Shown in pieces: positions 43,989 to 52,248 of a DNA stretch of 64,000 nucleotides. Under the pieces are notes generated by a model. It was not told where the DNA came from. It searched no databases and saw only the letters and a list, made by a program, of their open reading frames with translations. Made by a program: the position numbers and the translations under genes. The stretch is from Oxalobacteraceae bacterium OTU3CINTB1. GTDB taxonomy: Bacteria > Pseudomonadota > Gammaproteobacteria > Burkholderiales > Burkholderiaceae_D. Within the stretch, counting starts at the first letter, position 1; each line of letters begins with the position of its first letter. The stretch is taken from NCBI GenBank assembly GCA_024123955.1, contig CP099652.1, forward strand, positions 1,612,001 through 1,676,000, read 5' to 3'.

Positions 43989-45509
43989 ATGGAGCTCCTG
44001 TGGCCGGCATTGATAGGCGTCACCCCGTGTCTGTTTGCGCTATGGTATGGCGAAACGCGCGCGCGCGTGCTGCGCCGGCGCTGCGCGCATTTGCAAAGCG
44101 CGTTGGAAACCCAGCGCGACACCGAAATGCGGCTCGACTTCATCGCCCATCACGACTGCCTGACCGGCCTGCCCAACCGCCTGCAATTCCAGCTGCGGCT
44201 GGAACACGGCGTGGCCTACGCGCGGCGCCACAAAAGCCTGCTGGCGGTGCTGTTCGTCGACATCGATCATTTCAAACATATCAACGACACGCTCGGCCAC
44301 GACGCCGGCGACCAGGTGCTGGTGCAGTTCTCGCAGCGGCTGCGCCAATGCGTGCGCGAGGTCGATACCGTGGCGCGCCAGGGCGGCGACGAGTTCATCC
44401 TGTTGCTGACGGAGCTGCGCGAGGCCGACGACGCGCGCCAGGTAGCCGAGAAGATCATCGCCGCCATCGGCGCCCCGTTCACCATCCACGGCGAGTCGCT
44501 GCCGGTGGCCGCCAGCGTCGGCGTGGCGGTCTACCCGGATGACGACGAGAGCATCGAAGACTTGGTCGAGAAGGCCGACCTGGCGATGTACGCGGCCAAG
44601 CAGCGCGGCAAGGGCACCAGCGTGCGCTTCCTGCCGAGCATGCAGGTGAAGGCATACTCGCGGCTGATCCTGGAGACCGCGCTCCGGCACGCGCTCGACC
44701 ACAAGGAATTCGTGCTGGCCTACCAGCCCAGGCTCGACCTGCGCGAACAGCGCATCACCGGCGTCAAGGCGCTGCTGCGCTGGAACCACCCGGAGCTCGG
44801 CCTGGTGATGCCGCTCGATTTCCTGCCGGTGCTCGAGGAGAGTGCGCTGATCCTGCCGGTCGGCGCCTGGGTGCTGGCGACGGCGGCGGCGCAGGCGCGA
44901 TTGTGGATGGACCGCGGACTGCCGCTGACGGTGTCGGTGCATTTGTCGCCGCGCCAGTTCTACCAGAAGGACATCGCCCAGACCTTCGCCGCGATACTGG
45001 AGCAAGCCGGCGTGCCGGGCCACCTGATCGAGCTGGAAATCACCGAAGGCATGCTGATCGACCGTAACCAGAATTGCGAGGGCACCTTGCGGCGCTTGAA
45101 GGAGCTCGGCGTGCGCATCTCGATCAGCGATTTTGGCACCGGCTACGCCTCGCTCAATTATCTGCGGCGCTTCCCGGTTGACGTGGTAAAGATCGACAAG
45201 GGCTTTATCGACGAGCTGCAGGGTGCGCGCCAGCCCGCCGACATGCTTGATGGCCCGAAGGCCGCCAACACGGCCGCCGCCAAGGGCGCGGCAGACGGCG
45301 CCATGGTGCGCGCCATCATCGCCATGGCCCACACGCTGAACATGCGGGTGATCGCCGGCGGCGTCGAAACCGGCGATCAGCTGGCGCGCTTGATGGCGAT
45401 GGACTGCGACGAAGCGTTCGGCTTCTGCCTCAGCCCCGCCGTCTCGCCCGGCGAGGTGGAGACCTTGCTGGCCAACCGCGGCCGGTGCATCGAGTTGATC
45501 ACTTCGTAG
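43989..45509 (+). CDS. GGDEF-EAL protein with intact GGDEF and degenerate EAL domain
   Basis: Cyclic-di-GMP protein of 506 residues, anchored by one N-terminal membrane segment (LLWPALIGVTPCLFALWY). The GGDEF domain (45-215) has GGDEF at 132-136 and the expected DIDHFKHIND. The EAL domain (about 225-490) has lost key residues. The EAL Glu is Lys260 (VKALLRW), the Asn of SVNLS is His (SVHLS), DDFGTG is SDFGTG at 380, and the EGVE Glu is Gly457 (AGGVET). A 25-residue Ala-rich insert lies near 415-440. So it should make, not degrade, c-di-GMP. The start ATG 43989 follows GAGGG. Its 3' end overlaps the convergent glycosidase-esterase gene by 11 bases. Confidence 0.92.
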   Translation: MELLWPALIGVTPCLFALWYGETRARVLRRRCAHLQSALETQRDTEMRLDFIAHHDCLTGLPNRLQFQLRLEHGVAYARRHKSLLAVLFVDIDHFKHINDTLGHDAGDQVLVQFSQRLRQCVREVDTVARQGGDEFILLLTELREADDARQVAEKIIAAIGAPFTIHGESLPVAASVGVAVYPDDDESIEDLVEKADLAMYAAKQRGKGTSVRFLPSMQVKAYSRLILETALRHALDHKEFVLAYQPRLDLREQRITGVKALLRWNHPELGLVMPLDFLPVLEESALILPVGAWVLATAAAQARLWMDRGLPLTVSVHLSPRQFYQKDIAQTFAAILEQAGVPGHLIELEITEGMLIDRNQNCEGTLRRLKELGVRISISDFGTGYASLNYLRRFPVDVVKIDKGFIDELQGARQPADMLDGPKAANTAAAKGAADGAMVRAIIAMAHTLNMRVIAGGVETGDQLARLMAMDCDEAFGFCLSPAVSPGEVETLLANRGRCIELITS

Positions 45510-48500
45510 GGGCGAAGAACCAGGTAAGCGGCAGGTGCACGCGCGCCGCCCACGACTTTTCGTTGTGGACGCCATCGGGCGACTCGTAAAAATACAAATC
45601 CTCATCCAGCTTGTAGCCTTGCGCCAGCATGGCGTCGCGCATTTTCAGCGTGTGCTCGATGCCGTCTTTTTTGGAACCGGCGTCGAGGTAGAACTTGACC
45701 GGCTGCCGCGCGGGGACGTTTTTCATGAACGCGCCGTCATTCCACCAGAATGAACCCGATACGCCCCCGGCCTTGGCGAAGATCTCCGGATGCCGTTGGG
45801 CGATATACACCGAGGCCAGTCCGCCCAGCGAGGAACCCATGATGGCCGTGTGCTCGCGGCCGGGCAGGGTGCGCAGGTTGGCGTCGGCCCACGGCTTGAC
45901 CGTATCGACGATGAAGGCCATGTAGGCGTCGATTTTGCCACCGCCGTGTTTCGGATCGCAGCAGGGCGTGTATTCGTCCATGCGGTCCTTGGTGTTGTCG
46001 ATGCCGACCACGATGGCCGGCTCGATGGCGCCGCTGGCGATCAGGCGGTCCATCGTGATGCCGATATCCCATGCGACGCCGAAAGCGGCGGTCCTGGCGT
46101 CGAACAGGTTTTGGCCGTCGTGCATGTAGAGTACCGGATAGCGGCGCTGCGGATTGGCTTCGTAACCCGGCGGCAGGTAGATGCGCAGATTGCGGCTGTT
46201 GCCCAGTTGCGGCGACGCGAAATTTTCGACGATGCGGATGGTGCCGGCCGGCGCGGGCGCGGCGGCCGCGTCGGCGCCAGCGCTGGCCCCGGCATCGGCG
46301 CCGGCCTGCGGTGCCACCGGCATGACGCGCACGCCGTGGATGTCGAACTTGTTCGACGGTCCCTTCACGCCACCGGCGTCGCTGTAGGTGGTGTTACTTT
46401 TCAGGTAGGTCATGTTGTAGTGGTCCTCCAGTTCCAAGCGGTAGCTGCCGGCCTTCAGCACGGCGCGGATCGGCGTCGAATACGACGGGCCTGCCTGCTC
46501 CGGCGAGTGCGGCAACTGCACCACGCCGCCGGCCACGATCTTGCCGCTGTTGTCCTTCAATGACAGCCATTTTACGCCGCCGCTGATGCCCAGGTTGATC
46601 TGGTGCGCGGTGTTGCGGTACTCGATCTGCAGCGCATAGCTGCCGTCGCGCGCCACCTTGATGTCGTTCACCGCAAACTTGTCCGCCGGCGCGCCCCAGC
46701 CGGCGATGCGTCCGCCGCTGGCGGCAATGCCGGACTGGATGCGGGCGTCGGCGGCGCCGATTTCGAGGCCCGCTTCGAGGCACACCGGCGCGCTGTGGTG
46801 GCTGCGGTTGCCGGAACCGCTATACATCGCCTCCACCGCGTAGCACAGATTTTCGCCATCGCCCTTGCCGGGTCGTGGCGCGCGGCGATCGGCCCACTTG
46901 CGCGCCGTGATGCGTTGCGTCGCCAGTTCGCCGTTGCGGTAGATGTTGTAGACCACACCCTTGCTCGCGCCGGGATGCGCTATGTGCAGGGTGGGGAAGC
47001 CGTAGCTGCCCCGTTCCAGCTTGGCGATGCGCGGCTCGGATGGCGCGTACACCGACGGATCTTCGGCCAGCGGTTTTGCGCGGACGTCGCGCTTCTCCTG
47101 CCGTCCTGGCAGCAGCTCGCCCAAACGGATGTCGATCTGGTTGTCGTCGGCCAGCGCCGACCAATCCAGCGATTGGGTGGCGGCCTTGCCGTTCACCGTC
47201 ACGCTGTCGACCGCGTAGTAACCTTGCGTGCCGGATGGCGCGGCGGCGGGCAGCAGCAGACGCACGCGCAGGCGTTTGCCGCGCACCTTCAGGTTGTCCA
47301 GCGTCGCTACGTCGGTGCCGGCGAAGGCTTCGCGGCGCAGCTTGGCCGTAACGAAAGGCCGGAGCGCGATGCCGCTGTCGATCGTCCGCACGCCGAATAC
47401 CTCGCCCACCACCATGCCGAGATAGGCGCCCACGGACCAGAGTTGGCGGCGCGAGTTGACCACCGGTCCGCTCAGGTCGACCTGCTTGCCGTCCACCTTG
47501 CGCTTATCCTCCAGCATCGGTTGACCGGAGATCCATTCCAGATTCTCCATATTGGACAGGTTCAGCGCGGCGCCGCGCATCAGCGTGTCGTAGGCCGCGT
47601 CGGCCACCGCCACGTTGCCGTGCATGGCCGCCGCCTTGAGGCCATAGGCCGTCACGAAAGGCCACATGGCGCGGTTGTGATAGACGGCCATGCCGGCCTG
47701 CTGCGGGAAGATCACCGGCGCGCCGAGCGGACCATGCGGATAGCGCGCCAGGATGCTTTGCGCCTGCCGTTCGTCGGCGATGCCGGTGACGATGGCGAGC
47801 GACTGTCCCAGCCAGTCGTACTTGTACAGCGGCGCGCCGTCGAAGTGGCCGGCGGTCAGGCTGCTGTACATGCCGGTGTCGGCCTGCCAGAAGCGCTGGT
47901 TGATGACGCGCTTCAAATCCGCCGCCCACGCCGCGTACTTGACGGCCAGCGCCTTGTCGCCTTGTTCCGCCGCCAGTTGCGCGGCCAGTGTCAGCGCCTT
48001 GTAATGGCCGGCGTTGGTCGACAAGGCCTTCGATGTCGCCATGCTGGCCAGGTCGCCCGGTATCCAGGCCGCATAGCTTTGATCGCGCCAGTCGAGGAAC
48101 GATTCTTCGCCGTTGTACAGGCCATCGGCGCGGTCGTAGACGGCGATTCTGTCGTTTTCCAGGGTGTTGGTCAGCGCCTTGAGCGCGGTGGCGGCGAACG
48201 CGCGGCGCTCGTCCGGCGCCAGCGCCTTGAGCGCCTCGTCGGCGCCGAAGGCCCAGCTGACACGGTCGGTGCTGACCGGCCAGCTGCCGCCGCTGCCGGT
48301 GTCCTGAATGATTTGCAGGCCGTCCGCGCTGCCGGCGACGTGCGCGCCCGGCTGCACGCCATCGCGGTAGCCGGACAGCTTGAACAGCAGCGAGTTGCGC
48401 ACGCGTTGCGGATCCAGCATGCCAAGGCCCAGCGACGCGGCGTAGGACAGGTCGCGGGTCCACACGTAGTGCCATAACTCGCCGGTTTCGAAGCACTCGC

Positions 48501-48852
48501 AGGGAATGGCGTTGCCGCCGTTGTAGCTGCCGTCGCGGATTTCGCTGACGGCGTCCTGCTTCATCTCGACACCGGCCAGCGCGAACAGCGCGTCGAAGGC
48601 CAGGGTGCCGCTGCGCACCGTCGGCAGGGCCGCCGATTCCTGATAGGTGATTTGTTGCTTGCCGCCTTCGCGCACGCGCATCGTGGTCGCCTGCGTGTAG
48701 CTGCGCAGCGCTGCGTTGGCATCCGGCGTCGCATAGCGGACGGTCTCCTGCTTGCCGTCCCAGGTCGGATAGTTGGCGGTGGCTGTCGTTGCGGCCGATG
48801 CCAGCGAGACGAGGGACATGGCGGCGCACAGCGCGGTCAGGCGAAAACTCAT
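45499..48852 (-). CDS. Secreted six-hairpin glycosidase fused to a Fes/PF00756-type esterase
   Basis: Exported protein of 1117 residues from the ATG at 48852 (GGAG eight bases upstream), with signal peptide MSFRLTALCAAMSLVSLASA. The region of about 60-560 is an (alpha/alpha)6 glycosidase-type domain; WHYVWTRDLSYAASLGLG and NLEWISGQPMLEDKR hold candidate acids. A beta-rich, probably carbohydrate-binding, part (about 700-830) has DARIQSGIAASGG and SYALQIEYRNTAH. After an Ala-rich linker, residues 870-1117 are an alpha/beta hydrolase with Ser about 1008 (MGSSLGGLAS), Asp about 1057 (FYLDAGS) and His about 1096 (DGVHNEKS). Location in the starch locus suggests attack on decorated alpha-glucans. 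Exact GH family is uncertain. Confidence 0.82.
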   Translation of the reverse strand: MSFRLTALCAAMSLVSLASAATTATANYPTWDGKQETVRYATPDANAALRSYTQATTMRVREGGKQQITYQESAALPTVRSGTLAFDALFALAGVEMKQDAVSEIRDGSYNGGNAIPCECFETGELWHYVWTRDLSYAASLGLGMLDPQRVRNSLLFKLSGYRDGVQPGAHVAGSADGLQIIQDTGSGGSWPVSTDRVSWAFGADEALKALAPDERRAFAATALKALTNTLENDRIAVYDRADGLYNGEESFLDWRDQSYAAWIPGDLASMATSKALSTNAGHYKALTLAAQLAAEQGDKALAVKYAAWAADLKRVINQRFWQADTGMYSSLTAGHFDGAPLYKYDWLGQSLAIVTGIADERQAQSILARYPHGPLGAPVIFPQQAGMAVYHNRAMWPFVTAYGLKAAAMHGNVAVADAAYDTLMRGAALNLSNMENLEWISGQPMLEDKRKVDGKQVDLSGPVVNSRRQLWSVGAYLGMVVGEVFGVRTIDSGIALRPFVTAKLRREAFAGTDVATLDNLKVRGKRLRVRLLLPAAAPSGTQGYYAVDSVTVNGKAATQSLDWSALADDNQIDIRLGELLPGRQEKRDVRAKPLAEDPSVYAPSEPRIAKLERGSYGFPTLHIAHPGASKGVVYNIYRNGELATQRITARKWADRRAPRPGKGDGENLCYAVEAMYSGSGNRSHHSAPVCLEAGLEIGAADARIQSGIAASGGRIAGWGAPADKFAVNDIKVARDGSYALQIEYRNTAHQINLGISGGVKWLSLKDNSGKIVAGGVVQLPHSPEQAGPSYSTPIRAVLKAGSYRLELEDHYNMTYLKSNTTYSDAGGVKGPSNKFDIHGVRVMPVAPQAGADAGASAGADAAAAPAPAGTIRIVENFASPQLGNSRNLRIYLPPGYEANPQRRYPVLYMHDGQNLFDARTAAFGVAWDIGITMDRLIASGAIEPAIVVGIDNTKDRMDEYTPCCDPKHGGGKIDAYMAFIVDTVKPWADANLRTLPGREHTAIMGSSLGGLASVYIAQRHPEIFAKAGGVSGSFWWNDGAFMKNVPARQPVKFYLDAGSKKDGIEHTLKMRDAMLAQGYKLDEDLYFYESPDGVHNEKSWAARVHLPLTWFFAPTK

Positions 48853-48879
48853 TGTTGTATCTCCAGTGTCATGCTTTTC

Positions 48880-48885
48880 TTTATA
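48880..48885 (-). promoter_or_regulatory. -10 box of the glycosidase-esterase gene
   Basis: TATAAA on the minus strand, 28 bases from the start codon. The -35 position (48903-48908) reads ACGTAA, which is poor and is covered by operator site A, as expected for an activator-dependent promoter. Confidence 0.5.
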
Positions 48886-48902
48886 GATATCCACGGTGGG
48901 CG

Positions 48903-48923
48903 TTACGTAGTCGTACTACAACA
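48903..48923. promoter_or_regulatory. Starch-locus operator, site A
   Basis: GTAGT-CGT-ACTAC with flanks TAC...AACA. The centre (48913) lies about 40 bases upstream of the predicted start of the minus-strand transcript, the class II activator position. Confidence 0.65.
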
Positions 48924-49159
48924 GCCGGTTTCGCGTCTCGAACCGGGTATGTTATCCCCCGGGCCGGGAAATTCCCTGTATTGACGACACGACCAAGCAG
49001 AGCGCTACCGCGAAATTTACTCGAAATACAAAAATCTTGTGGTTTTTCGGCAGCGTGACGAAATAGCGCGCATTTTCGCGGCCTGCGACGGCGCCGGCAT
49101 GCCGACAACTCAGCAGTAAACTGACATTTGCTTTCAAAAACACGTCGTTTTTTCGGAAA

Positions 49160-49180
49160 ATATGTAGTTCTACTACATAT
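49160..49180. promoter_or_regulatory. Starch-locus operator, site B
   Basis: Perfect palindrome: ATATGTAGT, spacer TCT, ACTACATAT. This is the best copy and defines the consensus. It is centred 33 bp, about three helical turns, from site C. Confidence 0.75.
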
Positions 49181-49192
49181 GATTCGGCATGA

Positions 49193-49213
49193 CCCTGTAG
49201 TGGAAATACAACG
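49193..49213. promoter_or_regulatory. Starch-locus operator, site C
   Basis: TGTAGT-GGA-AATACA, one mismatch to the six-base arms of site B. It is upstream of the receptor promoter. Confidence 0.55.
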
Positions 49214-49282
49214 GCAAACGCATCTTCATAGGGAGGCCGCTTGCCTCCAAGCCCCGCAATCCGTAGGTAAACAGAAGTTCAA

Positions 49283-49310
49283 TTGACAGTGAATCTAGTT
49301 TTAGTACAAA
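49283..49310 (+). promoter_or_regulatory. Sigma-70-like promoter of the TonB receptor gene
   Basis: TTGACA (49283-49288), 16-base spacer, TACAAA (49305-49310). It gives a leader of about 115 bases. Operators B and C lie upstream of the -35 box, more consistent with activation than with blocking. A promoter nearer site C cannot be excluded. Confidence 0.5.
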
Positions 49311-49433
49311 ATTCTTGCCAGAACGTCTTGAGAACGTCAGCTTTTCCTTGGATTCCCGTGTAGTTGTGACGCCCCGATGCGGTGCGCCTGATGTTGCGGG
49401 AAATTAATTTATGTCGTGTTGAGGGGACATTGA

Positions 49434-52175
49434 ATGAGTATTTTCGCAAATAAGCGCAGCAAGACCGCTGCATTTCCACTAAAGCCGGTCGCAGCGGGAT
49501 GCGCTTTGTTTGTCGCCGCGTTGGCCAGCCCGGCCTACGCGCAGACCACCGCCGACGCGCCGGCGGCGACCGATGCGCCGATCGCGTCCGTCGTCGTGTC
49601 CGGTATCCGTCGCGGTATCGAGGGCGCGATCTCGGTCAAGAAGGATTCCAGCTCCATCGTCGAGGCCATCTCGGCCGAAGACATCGGCAAGCTGCCGGAC
49701 GTCTCCATCGCCGAATCGATCTCGCGCCTGCCAGGCCTGGCCGCCCAGCGCGTCGCCGGCCGTGCCCAGGTCATCAGCGTTCGCGGCCTGTCGCCCGACT
49801 TTTCGACCACCTTGTTGAACGGCCGCGAGCAGGTCAGCACCGGCGACAACCGCAGTGTCGAGTTCGATCAATACCCGTCCGAGCTGATGAGCGGCGTGAC
49901 CGTCTACAAAACCCCTGACGCCGGCCTGGTCGGCCAGGGCCTGTCCGGCACCATCGACATGCAAACCGTGCGTCCGCTGAACTTCTCCAGCCGCACCGTG
50001 GCGTTGAACGCCCGTGGCGAGAAGAATTCGCTGGGCAAAATCGGCAACGCGAAAGACACCGGCAACCGCTTCAGCGCCAGCTACATCGACCAGTTCGCCG
50101 ACCGCACGATCGGTATCGCGCTCGGCTACGCGCGCCTGGAGACCCCGATCCTGTCGAATGAAACCGGCCTCTACGAGCCATGGAAACGTGATGCGCGCAA
50201 CGGCCTGCCGGCCGGCACCTTCGCCTCGAACGGCATCAAGGCCGTGGCCCGCAGCGGCGAGAACCAGCGCGACGGCGTCATGGGCGTGCTGCAATACCGT
50301 CCGAACAAGCAATGGACCAGCATCCTGGACGTATACGCGTCGCGCTTCAAGGCCGAGGAAACCGCCAACCAGCTGGAAATCTCGCTGGAACAGAGCGAAT
50401 CGAACTACAACCCGGTGCAGGTCAACAACGGCACCATCGCCGGCGGCACGCTCAACAACGTGCGTCCATTGGTGCGCGGCATGTACAACAAGCGCAAGGA
50501 CGATATCCGCGCGCTGGGCTGGAGCAATGAATTCCGCAACAACGACTTCACCATCTTCGCCGACCTGAACTACTCGAAAGCCAAGCGCAACGAAACCGGC
50601 CTGGAAAACAATCTGCAATACAGCAACGGCGGCGCATCGGCCCTGCTCGACAAGGTCAGCCTGGGCTACGGCAATGGCGGCTACTCGCGCCTGACCACCG
50701 GCCTCGATTACAGCAACCCGGCCAACCTGTTCGTCGGCAACACCATCTACGGCTCCGGCTACGGCAAGGTGCCGAGCGTGGAGGACGAACTGAAGGGCGC
50801 CAAGCTGACCGCCAACGTGCGTGCCGGCGGCGATCTGGAAAAAGTGTTCTCGAGCTTCGACTTCGGCGTCAACTACGCCGACCGCAGCAAGAGCAAGCGC
50901 CAGGCGGAAGGCGCCATCAACCTGGTCGGCGCGCCGATCGCCGTGCCGGGCAGCCTGCAGTATGGCAACGCGGACCTCGGCTTCGCCGGCGCCGGCTCGA
51001 TTCCGACCTGGAACGTGCCGGGCATGGTCAGCCAGTTCATGTCGTTCCAGCCGAGCGAAGACCTGACCTACCTGATCCCGAAAGCGTGGACGGTCAACGA
51101 GAAAGTCGTGACCAGCTTCGCCAAGGCCAACATCGAGACGGAACTGAGCCCGACGGTGAGCCTGCGCGGTAACGTTGGCGTGCAGATGCAGAACACCACC
51201 CAGTCGTCCGACTCGCGCTATGTCGACAACAGCGCCCCGGCCGGCAGCCAGATCAAGCCGGTCCACGACGGCAAGAGCTACACCGACTTCCTGCCGAGCC
51301 TGAACCTGGCGTTCGGCTTCGAACACGACCAGACCGTGCGTTTCGGCCTGGCCAAGCAACTGGCGCGCCCACGGGTGGACCAGCTGCGTTCGGCGCTGGA
51401 AATCAACGTCGACACCGCCAAGCGCGAGCCGAGCGCCAGCGGCGGCAATGCCCGCCTGGACCCATGGCGCGCCAAGGCGGTCGACATTTCGTACGAGAAG
51501 TATTTCGCCAAGAAGGCGTATGTCGCCGCCGCCGCGTTCTTCAAGAAGCTGGATACCTACATCTTCACGCAGACCAAGGAATACGATTTCTCCAACTACT
51601 TCCCGGCAGGTTTCGTGACGGCCGATGGCCTGCCGCTGAACCGCCGCACCGGTAACTACACCGCCGCCTATAACGGCAACGGTGGCATCCTCAAGGGTGT
51701 GGAGCTGTCCGGCTCGATGCCGCTGAACATGCTGACCCCGGTGCTCGACGGCTTCGGTGTGAGCGCCAGCGCCACCTACACCGACAGCAAGATCGCCATT
51801 GAAGATCCAAGCGGCAGCATCGGTTCGAACATCCCGCTGCCGGGCCTGTCGAAGCGCACCACCAATCTGACCGCTTACTACGAGAAGAATGGGTTTGAAA
51901 CGCGCATCAGCCAGCGTCGTCGTTCCGACTTCGTCGGCGAGATCGGCAACTTCTCGAACGACCGCGCGCTGCGTTATGTGGTGGGTGAGAATGTCGTCGA
52001 CTTCCAGATCGGCTACACCTTCAACAGCGGTGCGATGAAGGGTGTTGGCTTGGTTCTGCAGGTCAACAACCTGCGCAACGCCGCGTATGAAACCTATAAC
52101 GGCGACCGCGCCCAGCAGCTGGAATACGCGAAGTATGGCCGCACCGTGATCGCTGGCGTGAACTACAAGTTCTAA
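49434..52175 (+). CDS. TonB-dependent receptor for maltodextrins (Xanthomonas/Caulobacter type)
   Basis: Outer-membrane active transporter of 913 residues. A signal peptide of about 36 residues (ends SPAYAQT) leads to a plug domain (about 60-190) with SISRLPGLAAQRVAGRAQVI and VRGLSPDFSTTLLNG, the hallmark of the TonB-Xanth-Caul subfamily. A 22-strand barrel follows, ending in GVNYKF with the terminal Phe needed for assembly. The start ATG 49434 is preceded by GAGGGG. Proteins of this group import maltose and larger maltodextrins in Caulobacter-like systems. Position in a locus with alpha-amylase, alpha-glucosidase and a sugar permease supports that substrate here, which remains inferred. Confidence 0.95.
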   Translation: MSIFANKRSKTAAFPLKPVAAGCALFVAALASPAYAQTTADAPAATDAPIASVVVSGIRRGIEGAISVKKDSSSIVEAISAEDIGKLPDVSIAESISRLPGLAAQRVAGRAQVISVRGLSPDFSTTLLNGREQVSTGDNRSVEFDQYPSELMSGVTVYKTPDAGLVGQGLSGTIDMQTVRPLNFSSRTVALNARGEKNSLGKIGNAKDTGNRFSASYIDQFADRTIGIALGYARLETPILSNETGLYEPWKRDARNGLPAGTFASNGIKAVARSGENQRDGVMGVLQYRPNKQWTSILDVYASRFKAEETANQLEISLEQSESNYNPVQVNNGTIAGGTLNNVRPLVRGMYNKRKDDIRALGWSNEFRNNDFTIFADLNYSKAKRNETGLENNLQYSNGGASALLDKVSLGYGNGGYSRLTTGLDYSNPANLFVGNTIYGSGYGKVPSVEDELKGAKLTANVRAGGDLEKVFSSFDFGVNYADRSKSKRQAEGAINLVGAPIAVPGSLQYGNADLGFAGAGSIPTWNVPGMVSQFMSFQPSEDLTYLIPKAWTVNEKVVTSFAKANIETELSPTVSLRGNVGVQMQNTTQSSDSRYVDNSAPAGSQIKPVHDGKSYTDFLPSLNLAFGFEHDQTVRFGLAKQLARPRVDQLRSALEINVDTAKREPSASGGNARLDPWRAKAVDISYEKYFAKKAYVAAAAFFKKLDTYIFTQTKEYDFSNYFPAGFVTADGLPLNRRTGNYTAAYNGNGGILKGVELSGSMPLNMLTPVLDGFGVSASATYTDSKIAIEDPSGSIGSNIPLPGLSKRTTNLTAYYEKNGFETRISQRRRSDFVGEIGNFSNDRALRYVVGENVVDFQIGYTFNSGAMKGVGLVLQVNNLRNAAYETYNGDRAQQLEYAKYGRTVIAGVNYKF

Positions 52176-52199
52176 ACCGGTAGTATCTGAGCTCTTCAG

Positions 52200-52232
52200 C
52201 CCTCGCCAGCGCAAGCCGGCGAGGGTTTTTTT
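52200..52232 (+). terminator. Intrinsic terminator of the TonB receptor gene
   Basis: Stem CCCTCGCC/GGCGAGGG (52200-52207 with 52218-52225), 10-base loop with inner GC pairs, then seven T. It is oriented for the plus strand, 24 bases after the stop. Confidence 0.88.
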
Positions 52233-52248
52233 CTTATGGCTCAGGAGT

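Larger units (their letters stand above)
48853..49433. other. Divergent regulatory region of the starch locus
   Basis: A 581-bp AT-richer gap between the glycosidase-esterase gene (minus) and the TonB receptor gene (plus). It contains three copies of a GTAGT-N3-ACTAC palindrome (listed separately), a TATAAA -10 box for the minus-strand gene and a TTGACA/TACAAA promoter for the receptor. No ORF with plausible coding bias is present. Confidence 0.75.

Noticed and set aside
49479..52214. A 911-codon open frame antisense to the TonB receptor gene
   Set aside because: High GC removes stop codons on the opposite strand; the product is Val/Arg/Gly/His-rich without any family motif, while the sense frame is a complete receptor.
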